Shown: positions 13,904 through 27,638 of the stretch, one piece after another
Position numbering within the stretch: position 1 is the stretch's first letter
How the letters are laid out: each line of letters begins with the position of its first letter
Assembly (NCBI GenBank): GCA_965153455.1
Contig: OZ234499.1
Location: forward strand, 11,776,271-11,840,270
Direction of reading: 5' to 3'
Origin: Sphagnum compactum
Lineage: Eukaryota; Bryophyta; Sphagnopsida; Sphagnales
DNA length: 64,000 nt
Program-made: the position numbers and the translations under genes
Notes under the pieces: model-generated
Told to the model about the DNA's origin: nothing
Databases searched by the model: none
What the model saw: the letters and a program-made list of their open reading frames with translations, nothing else

Positions 13904-16900
13904 CTACCGCACCTGGGTTGCAGAGCACAACAAGCCTGACCCATTAGAGCCGACCACAGCTAGGTCACATACAGAGCACATGCTACCCATAGTTTCAGGC
14001 ACAAATCGTGCTCGGCAGTAGGGGCAAGAGATGTCTTGACTGCCCCGGTAGATTGGTGTGAAGGTGGACCCACATACTACAAAAGGGTTGCGAGGATCAT
14101 AATTCAGTTGCAACTCATCCTTGGGGTTCTTCTCACCAACTTGCAAGACCTGCAAGATGATAGAGCCCAGCGAAGTTAGACACAAACACAAGTCAACAAT
14201 CTCTGTCAATGAAAGACTTCCAACAATATTACTTTCCAGACAATTATACTTCACTAGTCTCAGATGTGGTGCTTGAGACGGTGAATTGTCCAAAAGAAAG
14301 GCAAGAAGAAACTATGAAAATTATTGCATATTTTAAGGAGAAAAACCTCAGTACCTGGCGAGCTCTGGTTGCCACCTGGGGAGAAAGACTCAGCTCCAAA
14401 AGCCTGCGGGCAAATGTTGCTGCTGTACCAAAGTTTTTCAATTTGAAGCAAATAGACATTGCAGACTGCAGACTGAGCTTCAGATGTGTGGGCTGAAGGG
14501 TGCAGTGTGTGAAATAAGCAGCAAGCTCTGCCTGTCTCACTGGGTCATCCTTCAAAGCTGGATCCTTCCTCTTAAGTTCAATGCGTAAAGCAAGGGCATA
14601 ATCTTTAGCAATTCCCAGTAGTTCCTTTACCTCATCCACTTCTTTGCGAGAATCCACCACTACCACTGGAATGATGTGCAATATGTTAATAAAAAGCCTG
14701 CACAAAACAGAAGAGACACCATACTGCTCTTCACCAATGCTCAGAAAAACTTGCCTCTTACAAAGTACAAACCTATCTGAAGGAGCACCCCATACTCTTC
14801 TTTCCAGTAAGACAGTAACATACATACAAGCAACACCATTGTCTAAAGAACATGAAGCCATTTCTGCATTGATTGTCAATTCATTTGGACGATTGCATAG
14901 GTCATTCATAGGATCATACCTCAGTGCTTCAGTGAATTTCCCCTCAGTAGTGGTCTTGTAGGCCACTTTAAGTTTCTCTTCAAGCGAGGAAAGCTTGTAA
15001 ACAAGTGCAGGCAAGCCCCGAATGTTCGGGCTTGCAGTTTCACTCCACCCTCTCTCAAGAGCCAAGGGAAGCACTGGGAGAGATACCATAGTTGGAAGTG
15101 AGGTATGACTGGCCAGATGGAGCTCAAGGAAAATGCTCTTCAGAGGTTCAAAGTTCTTGATGCCCAGTTGCCGATTCAACAGTCGCATGGCTGTGTCGAA
15201 TGCACCTGCAGCTGCATGCTCTCCAGCCAAAGATGAGGTCTGGACCCAGATTTGGCTGGTTGGTATCCCTGGTGGTGGAACAGCAAAATAACCAGAGCTG
15301 GCAGGAACAACATCAGCAACAGCAAGCTCTGCAGGGAGCTCAAGGTCTTCCATTTCCCAGCCCTCTTCCTCATCGTCCTCACCTGCAAAGGAACAAAAAG
15401 ACAATTTGAAGTTCCTTGTGTTTCAATTCCTCCATATTCATCATTACAAGCTTCTTCTTAGGACCAAGAAATTGTTTCATTAAATAAGTTCACATAATGT
15501 CACATAAACCAAAGTCAAATAACAAACCTTTCTCACGCTCAACCACTACCGCATCATCATCCTCTCCCACATTCTCTGCCACCGCAAGATCTAAGTCCTC
15601 TCCCCAAGCTCCCTCAGCAGCCTCCTCTTCCAGGTCAACAGCACCAGACTCCCCAAATGCACCCTCAAAGAAGCCTTTGCTCACAGTCAGAAGGGGCCAG
15701 TTGCTTTCCTGTACTATTGGTTTTGGGGGCATCAGCAAAAAGCTTTTCTCCGGAGGAGGGATAGTGGGGAGGACATCTTCGAGCAACTCTCTTAGTCTTT
15801 CAGCCACATCTGTAAGTCCATGGGTTGTTGCTGTTGCATAGGCCAAAGGAAGATGCCCTGACTCCTCAAAAATTCTGATCCTCTCTTGAACATCACCCAG
15901 GTATAGTGCATTATGAAACCGGCCCATCACATCACTACGCATCTCTGCTATCTTAAGCATTTTTGAAAGCTTCTCTGTGTTTCCTGTGATGAGGTACAGG
16001 AAAGAGAGACGTTCAAAGTTTTTCGTCTTCTGATATGCATATTCCACAATCTCATAGTTTCCCTGTGACATCAGCCATCAAAATTTGAGCACAGAGACAT
16101 GTAATACAGAGATTACAGCACGCAAAAATGTTGATCATAAGCTCACAAAGTCATCTTTGCAGCTTATTGTATGATCGACTTAAACAAACAAGGTGATCCT
16201 AAATACATGCTGGTCAGCAAATACTGGAAATTTGAAATACTACAAAAGCACAGAAATCTTATTTGACTTGGTGCAAATTTGTTTTACGTTTCAGTCATTC
16301 CTCGCACCTGCCGCAAAGCTTCCACACCCAGACGGTGCCAACAATCCTTGTCATCAATCTCCTTTGCTGATGCCACTGCCACAGCAGTGTTGCCACATTC
16401 AATAGCCAAGTTGAACCGTGTGTGCTCATCCTTGACAAAATGCAATGCCACCTCAGGAAAGCCTTTCTGCTGAAGGTAGGCTATGATGGACTGTCCACAG
16501 AGCTTCATGTTCTGGATCATTTGGAGAACCTGTTGCACCATCCAAGACAAACCAGTTCACAACAAAACCATGAGGACAAGCAAATCATAGATATATTCAA
16601 ATAGCTTCTACAGTGAGCAACCACCTGCTCCTTGAAAGATGCAAAAGAGTTCTGTACCTGGTCATATTTCCTCTGGAGCAGTGCCAATTTGAAGCTGTAC
16701 TCAGTAGGATCGATCTGAATGACCCGATTTTTGCCATCACGATCCAAACAGAAGAGGGTGTTTTTTGACACTCTGGTGATGTAGATGGGTACATCCAGAG
16801 TGCGGACAATGCCACTGTCACCATTTGGCAAGCAGTACTTGATGTGGTTGACAGTTGTGTAGATGAATACTCCTGACTCATCCCATGCCCCACTCTTGAC

Positions 16901-19218
16901 ACGGATAGTCTCATGGACTGTACATTTGAGCACGAGTTTTTTGTTTGCGATGATGATGGCATGCTTGCTGAGAAGAGCTACATTCTCCATGTCACTGGAC
17001 CAGACGACATATTTCACAAATGGTACGGTCAGCTCTCCAAGTGTGCTGCGCTGCTGAACATCAAACAGAACGACTTTGTCTTCTGACCGGCACAGCAGGT
17101 TGCCAGTTCCTGCATAGAAAATGTCGCTGGTAGAGACAGGTAGGTTGCATTTTTTGGTCACATCATTTTTCATGTCCTTGATTAGAACCTGATGCATGCA
17201 GTTATGCATTAGTAACCCAGGCACTGCATAGCCATTAATATTTTGACTGCATGTTGCAACATTAAATAAGGGGTTGGTGGCTGAGCATAAGACTTAGCTG
17301 TAACAGGCTCAAGCAGTTGCCCAATTGTATAAAGTTTCAGACTTTCTGGTAAGATGTCAGTAACTAGTGTGGAAAGTGTCATCTCTTACCTGATTGTGAT
17401 TCCTGTCCAAGACAGCAAATCGGTTTCTTGCGACAAACACAGCAGCTGCACCCAAGCCTCTCTTGGAGTCAGGAGTGCTCTCACCCTTCCCAGTTGTGTC
17501 CTTTGGAATTACATAAAGCTCATAAGAACCCCCATCAATATCTGAGCACAACAACACTGCATTTTCAGCTGCATTGTATGAGAGAGATCTAGGTGCTTGA
17601 TTCATGGCTGTTGCCCCAGGTCTGCGGATTGAAATCAGAGGGTTATCCTTCTGCGCTGAGAAGTCATACGTGCGAAGGTACCGCTCCTTGATATAGTAGA
17701 GAGTGCCTCCTTGCACAGCAAATGCAGGTCTCTCCCTTTCCAACTTGAACACTATCATACCACTGTCATGTCCTGCAGCTAGGACATTCATTTCTGGGTG
17801 AGCAGCCAAGATCCAGAACCGATCATGCTCCCTACGGAAAGTTTGCACACCAGTGCGCTTGGACATGTCCCATACGCGAATGCTCTTGTCCTCAGAGTTT
17901 GATACAATTATGTCTTGGCGTGCATGGAAAATCACACATGAAACGTTGTTCACATGACCCCGCAGAGTATCTACCTCCCATGCCTTTGTGTCTGATTCAC
18001 CAGAAAAATGTTGCAATCAGAGAAGGATCACATCAACAACACATTCTTCCTTGCTACAAAGAAATATTGTTTCATCATCACAACTTATCGAACACAATTG
18101 CTCACATAGAACAAACACTCAGGCTAAGACAGACTATATAGTGTGCCCATAGTCTCATGAGATGAAGACCTATGTAATGAGCAGGGTACAAGAAAAAACT
18201 GCTCCACCAAGTTACCAAATTTGACCCAAAACATTGTCTTTCATCAGACTACCAATGTTGACAAACCTGTTCTGCATTAAAAGCTCCCAGTACATGTCTC
18301 AGGATCTAAGATCACCATCCAACTTAGTACCCATAACTCTGGGGAAAATTGTTTGAAACACACACCATTCATGCGCCAAAGTTTCACTTGGCGATCATCA
18401 GCACCAGAGACAATAAGAGGGAGAGTGGGATGAAAAGAAGCCCAGTTGACACCCCGGTCATGGCCCTCAAGTACGTACTTCACCACCGCATCCCCACCTC
18501 CAAAAAGGTCAGTATTCATTTGTGTCAAACGCATCAAATCCTCTGCTGGTGCCACACCCTTTTTCCGTAAAGCACCAATGTCCCAGACTCGTACTGTCTG
18601 GTCTAGGGATGCAGAAACCACTAAATCCTCCTTCAGGTGAAATGATGCACACATCACATAATGGTTGTGGCCTGTGAGGACTGAGATGCAGGTGCGGGAC
18701 TGCCAGTTCCATATCCGGATTGTTTGATCATCACTTGCTGACACAATCCAGGGAGACTCATGATGGAACTGCACTGTACGAATGTAGTCCAAGTGACCAA
18801 GAAGTGTGAAGAGGCAACGCCTCAGCTTGTAGTTCCATACCTTAATCTTGTAGTCATCCCCTGCATTTTGCAACACACCTTGTGTCTTAAGAATCACCTT
18901 CTTCCAATCATGAAGGCACCTCTCTCTCTCTCTCTCTCTCTCTCAGACAGACAAGCACAAAATCAGAAGAGAATGTGATGAACTGGAGTAGGGAAAGAAA
19001 GAAGCAAAACCTCCAGAGACAAAGAGAGGTTGAGACTTGTGGAAGTGGACACCCCTAACGGGACCTTCATGCTCATCAAAGCGGTCAATGAGTGTGCCCA
19101 TCCGATAATCCCACAACTGAATCACACCACTGTGCAAGCTGCCAAGAATCCATGGCCGTTTGGGATGGAAGCTTAACCCTTTCACACGATTACTCTTGGT
19201 CTCAAACCTGGTCAGCAT
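13904..19218 (-). CDS. COPA: Coatomer subunit alpha (alpha-COP), complete, 9 coding exons
   Basis: Alpha-COP is a structural subunit of the COPI coat; its N-terminal beta-propellers bind dilysine ER-retrieval signals during Golgi-to-ER transport. I place coding exons at 19011-19218, 18366-18860, 17390-17991, 16658-17188, 16308-16529, 15528-16062, 14920-15382, 14355-14697 and 13904-14149. All introns are GT-AG and phases agree, giving 3,645 bp and 1,214 residues, the usual plant length. Residues 1-320 hold WD40 repeats (blades ending in IQLWDYR, IKVWNYK, IRIWNWQ, VRVWDIG, VKLWRMN, IRVWDMS). A second propeller follows to about 600 ([13 protein letters not shown]), then an alpha-solenoid ([23 protein letters not shown]), an acidic linker near 840-875 (EDDEEEGW) and the C-terminal domain, ending in a cysteine-rich tail (CPYC...CSVC). 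The start is the MLTRFETKS codon at 19218, which matches the family N-terminus; the frame upstream is open but lacks another ATG before an in-frame TAG across the probable 5' intron. Identity is near certain; individual exon edges are inferred. Confidence 0.96.
18921..18944. repeat. (TC)n microsatellite in alpha-COP intron 1
   Basis: A run of about twelve TC dinucleotides sits in the first coding intron (18861-19010). It is GA-rich on the transcribed strand and probably neutral. Confidence 0.9.
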
Positions 19219-20640
19219 GTTTGCCCGTACCCACTCTCCCCCAAACCCGTTCCCACACAGATCCACAGCAAGAATGCAGCCCTCAAACTGCAAAACCTAA
19301 TTTGATCTGTCCGTCACTGCCTGCACATTGATACTTGCTTCCATTACCAGAGTTTCTTCTCCTAAAGAAGAGGACTCAATGCAGCATGCCAGTTGCTTGC
19401 TTATTTCAAATGATAGATGATGTCTCCTTTCAGCTGACACCGCCACACAAGAAAAATTCCTTCTTGCAAAAGGTCAATTCCTTCTAGTAGCCCACATTCC
19501 TTCCACCACTGTGTAGCTTCACTCCAACATAACCAGTTGCCTGTTTTCTGATTTTTCCTTAGGAAAAAGCTCCAGAGCAGCAGCAGTGCAAAACAAGCTA
19601 TAGAAAAAAAAAGGCATGAAAACACAACAAAATTAGCTCTGAGTCCAAGGCTTCCTTTTCACTAGAGAGCCTCAATACTGCAATGGACCAAGACTAGGCC
19701 AGTTATCTCCATCCAACAGATCTGCTAAGCACACAGAATTGCAGAAGCTTGAGGAAAAAAGGGGGAAAAAATAGGAAAAAATAGGGGGAATAAGGAAAAG
19801 ATAGGAAGAAAAAAAACACGGAAATGAAGCAATCTGTGCCGTTATGAAGAGTGTTGGATCCCGCGAAAAAAAAGAAGAGAGCCGCCGAGTTCAAACTCCA
19901 AGATCAAACCTACTTAAGATCTAAAGCTTTTTCCAACTCTTCAAACAAACAAACAAACAAAGCTAATCCAATGCCAAAACCTAGAAACAAAAAGCAAGAG
20001 CGCACACACACACACAAACACACACACACAGAGGGTTCAAGAACAAACAACCTCCAACCAAGAAGAAAACCAACCTTCCTTCTTCTTCCTCATCAATCCA
20101 ATCCTAGCAGACTGACTCACATCCAGAGCAACAACTCCGCCCCCGCGAAATCTCTTCTTTCTCGAAGAAGAAGAAGAAGAAGAAGAAGAAGAAAGGAAAT
20201 CAGATCATACCTGAACAATCGGCGATGGAAATGGAACAGTTCTGACCTTCCCCACGGCTTCTTTCTTCTTCTAACACGCACGCCCACCAGTCTGTCTGCA
20301 GCTCCTCCTCTAATGTAAATGACAACGGAAATGGGGCAATGGAAAAAAAATAAAAAAGAAGATCGCTGTATGCAGCTTTTTCCGATCTTGTTGTTGTTGT
20401 TGCTGTTCTTAAGACGTGAGATCCGACAGCGATCTTTAAGGAAAGAAACAAGGGCAGCAGCTGAGCACGCACCAGCAAGAACTTCTTCGCAAGGAAAGGG
20501 CAAAAGCCTGAAGAAGAAGAAGAAAAAGAAGCCCAAGAGCCCGAACGGGAACGACAACGGGAACGGGAACGGCGAGAGCGAGAACAAAACCAACCAAACG
20601 AAGAAGAAGAAGAGGATTTCCCAAACAAACTTTGTTCTTT
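19219..20640 (-). other. alpha-COP 5' untranslated region with a probable ~920-bp leader intron
   Basis: A good acceptor (TTTTGCAG, ending at 19288) lies 69 bp before the alpha-COP start codon, and a good donor (CAG|GTATGATC, intron from 20210) lies upstream. Together they define a 923-bp leader intron at 19288-20210. Joining the two sides, the frame leading into the start codon has a TAG at 20271-20273 and no ATG after it, which supports translation starting at 19218. The leader exon is rich in serine-like and GAA/TTC simple repeats (20165-20192), as is common in plant 5' leaders. The transcription start is not determined; 20640 is only where sequence character turns AT-rich. Confidence 0.55.
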
Positions 20641-20690
20641 TTTTGTGAAATTAATATTTTCTAAATATTATTATCCTTTATAATGATGGT

Positions 20691-21143
20691 GACATGCCTT
20701 TCTAGGTGGACCTTCAAAGTGTGGGGATTCGTCTAATCGGGGCTCAAGTCTAGACCATCGTGGGGCGGCCTTTGAGTGACATGCCCTTTTAAGTGGACCT
20801 TCAAAGTGTGGGGATTCGTCTAGTTGGGGCTCAAGTCTAAACCATTGTGGGGTGACCTTTGCGACAACTTGAGTTACAAGTTGGTCTCGGTTTGGCTTTT
20901 GGTTTGATAGACTCACGAATCATATAGATGTCGGCGGTGAGTGAGAGTTTGAGGAAGGGGGTGTGAGGTGATGTCCTCAACACATTAAGTTGATAAACTA
21001 GACAAATTTGTGATTAGGTTTGGCTTTTGGTTTGATAGACTCACGAATCATATAGATGTCGGTGAGTGAGAGTTTGAGGAAGGGGGTGTGAGGTGATGTC
21101 CTCGACACATTAAGTTGATAAACTAGACAAATTTGTGATTAGG
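20691..21143. repeat. Two adjacent tandem duplications (87 bp and ~127 bp), LTR-like character
   Basis: GACATGCCTTTCTAGGTGGA at 20691 recurs at 20778 (period 87). GGTTTGGCTTTTGGTTTG at 20889 recurs at 21017 (period 128, with a 3-bp deletion in copy 2). The phrase GGGGGTGTGAGGTGATGTCC resembles boundary sequence of plant LTR elements, but I see no primer-binding site or polyprotein. Confidence 0.7.
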
Positions 21144-21660
21144 TTGGAAGACAGAAGATGATAATTCCAAACTACAAGGCCTTGGACCACTTAGGAAGTA
21201 TGCAATGAGTTTTAGTCTCACCCATGTAAAGGTGGAGATTAATCTTGAGTTATGAGACAAGTCTGAATGTAGTAACTTCATCAAGTGCATGGTTTTTCAT
21301 GTGTAGGTAACGTAGGTGTTTAAGAAGACACGTGAACAAAATGAAAACGACAAAAAGTTGACGCCAAAATGAATTCGAGTGCAAGAGTGAAGAAGCCCTT
21401 TACAAGAATAAGGGCTCACATGACGTGACATCAAGTGTAGCTTGGTTTGGGCAATGCCCTTGTCCAAGGGCTTTATTATTCGAGATAAAAACCTAGTTAA
21501 CATATTTTCTTTTTTCTTTCAAGGTTTTTGAATTTCTTTTCATCTAGAGGCCATTTTAAGAACAGGGTTCTACCATAGTACTTAGGTGGCTTTGGCACTT
21601 GTATGTCAAATAATTAATATATATATTTTTAGTTTTAATTTGAATGTATGAATTTTTTTA

Positions 21661-21962
21661 TTTTGAAATTTAAAAATATGATTATTAAAGGCTCAACAAA
21701 TTCTCATAAGTTTTTTGCTATCCTTTTTGATAAATGGTTCTTCATCAAATGTGATTTTTATGATTTTGATCGCATTTTTGAAAATTTTGTCATAAAGGAT
21801 TAGTATTTTTTTTTTGAAATTTAAAAATATGATTATTAAAGGCGCAACAAATTCTCATAAGTTTCTTGCTATCCTTTTTGATAAATGGTTCTTAATCAAA
21901 TGTGATTTTTATGATTTTGATCGCATTTTTGAAAATTTTGTCATAAAGGATTAGTAATTTTT
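21661..21962. repeat. 151-bp tandem duplication, two copies plus a fragment
   Basis: Copies begin TTTTGAAATTTAAAAATATG at 21661 and 21812 with few differences (GGCTCAAC/GGCGCAAC, TTCATC/TTAATC); a third copy is cut short after 21963. The close match implies a recent duplication. Confidence 0.85.
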
Positions 21963-24900
21963 TTTTTTGAAATTTCAAAATGTTGCATCATTGGTTAGCA
22001 TCCCAAGAAAAAATTAACATGAAATGGCAACATGTTTTTAGAACGAGTTTAAATAATAATAAAAATTTGTTTAAAATTTGTTACCAAAGTTAAAGCAAAA
22101 TCCAAATATGGTGAATTTTTTTCAATATTTTTATAAACATTTGGTGATTTTTCCCCCAAATTTTGTGAATATTGTTTAAGACGAAGGTTGTATCATAGAA
22201 CATTTACCCAAGGTAGTATTTTTTGTGAAGGAGGATAGGTGGGTTGAAAAGTCTTAAAAAAATTTGCCATTAAAAACGCAATGTTTCCTTGATAATGTAA
22301 TGGATGCCCAAAACATAAACACAAAATTATGCATTGTAACGTGCTTTCTTGATACACTAAAAAAAACGTATGTTATGTTTTTTTAAACATGATTACCTTT
22401 ACCATTATGGAAGTAGTTTAAATTTTTTTATAGTAAATATCGATTTCTTTCAAAATCATCTTAGTATTCACAAATGTAAAAGTTTTTGAAAACCTAATTC
22501 CAAAGACCCAAAAGTTGTGGATGCTCAAATTTCATCGATCCTTGTCCACAAGCACCTTGCGATCTTTGCCACTACACAACTGTCATTTTTTGCAAGGGGT
22601 TAGCTTTCTTTAACTCCTTGTGGTTCATTTGCAATTATTTTGTTTTGATTTTCTAAAACTTAGCCATGCTCACATCCTTTTTGCACATTGCAACTCCTTG
22701 TTTCATTGAATGCATTGATTTTATGTTGTGTCCCATCCAATGTTTCTTAACACAAGGTTGTGGTTTTGATTGGCCATTTTTGGTGAGAGGTTGTTGTTGA
22801 ACGTTGAATCTCATGTTGTGCACATGAGGATTGTTAACAAATGACGGTTGACAAAAAATGTGTAAATACATTTGAAAGGGAGGGTGATGATGATCAATAT
22901 CAACACCAAGTTGTATCATTACAAGTGATTTTATCATTGCTTCAAGCTTGATAAATTTATGTTGGAAAATGAAAGTGCTTCACTTTTTAATTAAAGTTGT
23001 TAACCGTCTTTGTGATTGGTTTGTTGGCTCTCCCTAGAGGGAAGAGACTATGCATATGTGCAGGATTTGAATTTGGGAATCAAATCTTGGTTCATTCATT
23101 GGCCAATGTGGGAAATGACAAGTGTTCACAAAATGAAAATTTTCAAATGGATGTAATTTTTCATGTTTGGGTGGATATAACCTTAAGTATATTAGGTTTT
23201 TAGGTGTTGAACATTATATTCTTTGATAACCATTGCCACTAAAAGGATTTTCTTCTTCAACCAAGCTCTGCTATTGTGCTAGGACTTGCAACTTCTTCAA
23301 CATATGTTCCCTGTCCTCTATCTTCACACCTAACCTTGTCTCACTTGCAAAAGAATGCAAGGAATCAATGGCATAGTATAACTTGTTTGAAACTAAGTTT
23401 GAATGTTATTCAAACATTTGTTCAATCTGACACACTTAGTGAAATATCACCAATTCATGACTTAGTGATAATACTTGTTGTTAGAACTTGGAACTAGATC
23501 CAAAGATAGCTTCTCGTAACCACAACAACAACCATTTCTAAATAATAATGATGAGGATTACCCCATGTTGATGCCCACGTATCTAGCTCTAAAAAATGCT
23601 TCAAAAGCTTATGGAGTTTTTGTCTCACTCATGGAGTATCTTGTTTGTAGTTCATGTTTGCTTCTTCTATGATCTCTTAGTCAATGATGGAGCACATCAT
23701 GACTTTTAGAGCTATAAGTTTCCCCTCCACTCTCCTCTTTCCCATTCCAGCATTAACAATAATAAACAAAATAATTTGTGGTGATGGATTTAGACATAAG
23801 TGAAAAGCAAAAATTTCATCATCACCATGATAATTGTTCCATCATCATCATCTATAGTTTTCTTTGGTTGAGTCAATTAAGAGTCCTTCTCCTCCTCCTC
23901 ATGCGTCTATGTTTTTTCTAGCACAAACTTTCACCATTTACTTCACATAGGAATTTGCAGAGCGGTGGAACAACATTGGGGTCAACAAACCCTTGTTGGT
24001 CTCCTCACCACATAGACGACTATAAGGTATACATAACTTGCACCAGTATTTGAAAAATCAATTTGTTTTGTTGCTTTTGTTTCTACATTTTTGGTTTTAG
24101 GTTTGAAAAGCAAGCAAATCATACATACCCAAAGGAGTTGAAGAAAAACTCTACAGGCGTTGTTGCCAAAAATACCACAACCATTTGTAAAATGGTGCAT
24201 AGAAATGTCTATTCATCTCAATATTTCCCAGTAATGAAACCCTACTAGTGGTGGTCTTTTGGGATGTAATTGTTCTTACTTGTGCAAACACAATTAGAAA
24301 CCTTTTCGCCCAATGTTCACACTGATTAAGCAAATGGACCCACTTCACCAATGGTTGCTAAAACACTGATAATGGGCTTCTCTTACTATTTGAAAAACAA
24401 CCCATTTTGGGTGATCATGGTTATTAAAGCACTAGTGGACCATCAGAGATACTTTGCAAGCTTAGAGGGCATTCATTGTTAAACACTTTCAAATGCTTTG
24501 AACTTTCTAACAATGTGCAATATGCATATGGCTTCATGCCAAAACTAGGTTTTACAAGACAACATGTGTTTTTTTAATTTTGTAAAACTATTATTTGGGT
24601 TTGAATGGAATTGTAGTTTCAAAGAAGCTTTAGCATGGTCCAAACACCATTAAGGGGGTAGTCAATGGATGTTGGATCAAAGACTTGAAAGAAAAATGGA
24701 AAGAAGCAAATCGTTCTCAAAATGCACAAGTCCATGCAGCTATTGCAGTTGTTGGTGTAGCACCAAAAAAATGTTGTAATTATTGTTGCCACAACAACAT
24801 TTTCATCAAATGACTCATCCTCCAAAATATCCATGTTAGTTGTTTCAACTCTTCCTTCGGTTGTTGGTCAATGTGTGGAAATGCTAAAGAGTAGGGGTGC

Positions 24901-27500
24901 AAATCATGAGCACATGGCTATTATTGTTAGCTTTGTTGTTAATGTGCGGATTGACTATTGGTGATATAATGACCCTTAGAGCTCTAGCTGCCACTAGTGA
25001 GTGCCCCATCACTTAAATTTCATTTCATTTTGTTTTATATTGTTATTATATAGGTGGCATTATACCATAAGGGTTCTAACCATCATTTTGTCGAGTTTGT
25101 TTTGTCTCCATGCTGGGTTACAATGATATTTTTTCTTGAAAGCTTATTTTGAAAGTTTAAAACCTATTTTCCCCAACCAGAATGACTCATAATTTCTTTG
25201 CATGTAACACTAAAGGTGCAACAACCCTTAAGGCAAGGACAACCAAAGACTCATGGAGCATTGTAACAATGACATCTTATGACTGGGGATCACATGGTCA
25301 ATCTATTAATTTCAATGGAGAGCTGATGGTAGATGATATCGAAGTAGAGATGAATTGTAAAGAACATCTTACACGGGGCGTTGAGTTTTTCAAACATTCA
25401 AAGAAAGATAATAGAAAAACCTCAGAAGGTGGATAAGTTGTTTTCTATCATTTGAATTAAAACTTTCATTCCAAGATCTTTAATTGAAGTTTGGTATGGA
25501 AGTTTGGTTAATTGGGTGTAGGTAGTTTCTTTAAATATGTCAATATTGTGTGTGAAAATGAAGAGCCTGAAAACAGTCTTATTTTGGAAATAAATAAAAG
25601 AATTGTAGTGGAGAATTTTGTTTGTATATGTCAACAAGCTAGGCCATGTATAAATTTTCACCATTTTTTTGGTTTCATGTGAGTTGCTCATGTTGTTTAT
25701 GTTTCCACGCATTTTTTTGTGGTATGTGCTTTAGTTGTCCTTCAAACAAATGGATCACAGTTCTGGCAAGTCTCAAAAAGCTTGTACCATCTTATAATTA
25801 GTAAAATATTAGATTGACTTCTCTTTTGAAATTATATGAAGGGTTATGTAGATTATGATTATCAAATTATCATATATTGTGTTCATGAGAGGGTTTTAGG
25901 ATTCAATCTAGTTGCATTCAAAGCAACATGCCATGGATGTATTATTTTCTCTGATGTTTCTAGTGTGGCATCCAAATAGAATGTTTCCATGAGTTTCAAT
26001 TTAATGTTTGGAGTCTACTTGCATGAGGAGTGCAATTTGTATACAAAGATTTTGATTGTGGGTGTGATTGTTTTGACTCAAAGACTAGTGTTACATTGAA
26101 GGTTGCAACTAGAGCCCAAGAGAATCTCTAAAAGGAGGTCCAGATTAATACTACGTTTACGGTGCGGATCTGAACTAGAATTCATAAACATCATTCTTGC
26201 GAAACTCATTCTTTCATGTGGCTTTGATTGTGATTGTGTCTAATGTTGAAATTTTGTACCTGACTTGATTTATTGTTAAGGTTCTTAAAGTCTTTCACAC
26301 ATGTTTGACTCGCTTGAATGGTGTTGGATAATAATGCATGTAGGAGCATAAATTCGTCAGTTTTGCATAACTTTCCTTTGTGGCATTTGATGTGTGGTTG
26401 TTTCCAAAAGCAAGTTTGATGGATAATTTAAGTTTGTTGTGGAGGGTTGTTGGTTGTTTTTCTAGTATTTATTCTATGTTTCATGTTATCTTGTTAGTGC
26501 TATTTTGCAAAATTTTAGATGATTTTTACCTTTCTTGTTGTGCCTTTTTTTTTAAAGCAAACGTGTTGAAATTAATAATATGTTTATGTGTTTATTGTGA
26601 TGAAGGTGTGTGTTGTCTATGAAATGAAATTTGGGCCAAATGTTTTTACAAAGGCCAAGGGGACCTTTTTACAAAGGCTTTGGCCCTTGTTCCAGCATGG
26701 AGTCATCATGTACAATGTGTGGTAAGTTTTTTTAAAGCATTATTGGTGAGGAGACCATTAAGAAAATTGCCTAAATGAGGTTTGCACATGATATTTTATG
26801 CAAGATGAAGTGAATAGAAGAGATCAATCTATGACTTTTTAGGTAGGATATTTATTAGTTAAATAACCAATGATAGGTCTAGATACATTATCAATTCAAC
26901 AAAGGTTGAAATTAAAGAAACTTGATGAATGTAATTATTGAAATTATATTGAAGTTGAAATTGATATTGAAGTTGGACAATGACAAATGAAAATAACAAC
27001 AAAGTTCATTATGGACTCAAAAAGTAATGTAACAGTAGCTAATTGTGGTTTGTTTGTTGTTTAAGTCAAATACCTACTACTGAGGTTGAAATTTGAATTG
27101 CATTTCTTATTTAGTTTGAACCGCAAACATGATGCATTTCATTATTGATAAGTTTTATCTTCTTTCATTCTAAACATTATTTTTTGTTGTTGTCCATAAC
27201 AATTATTTCCAAATCATCTATGTTCAAATAAGTGTCTTCTTTTTAGTCTTGAGTTTTGAATTGATTTGTGTATTGTGCTTTGTTGTTACATAATGGTTAA
27301 CAAAAGAACAAATCGTCCTATTGTTGTGTTGGATGAATTGGACTCCACAACTAGAGATGCAGCCTTTGAATGCATTCACTATTAGAATTCTGTTTTTTTT
27401 ACCATAAATTTTGGTCGAAAAGGACCCATTTTGGACATGCATCAAAAAAACTTCTTACTCATTTTGGACAAGTCATTTTGACCTTGTCCATTGTGACTAA
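21963..27500. other. AT-rich spacer, no supportable gene
   Basis: Only short, biased frames without domains are present. A 66-84 codon frame on each strand near 24-25.4 kb is slightly less AT-biased but matches no family I recognise. Confidence 0.65.
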
Positions 27501-27638
27501 GCCATGTACTTTTTGACTAGGCCTATGTTGGCATTTTCGACTAGAATTTTTGAATAGTCATTTCAACTGGTATTTTTGATTAATCATTTTGACTGTTCAA
27601 TACAATAATCAAATGTTTTTTGACTAATCAAACACCAT

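Noticed and set aside
15497-15841. A 114-codon plus-strand frame rich in Ser/Pro/Ala
   Set aside because: It lies antisense to alpha-COP exon 6 and mirrors its acidic codons.
20117-20648. Several 100-158 codon frames rich in Ser, Arg, Phe or Lys on both strands
   Set aside because: They arise from GAA/TTC-type simple repeats in the alpha-COP leader and conflict with each other.
25182-25436. An 84-codon plus-strand frame with mixed composition
   Set aside because: No recognisable domain, splice context or neighbouring coding signal; consistent with chance.
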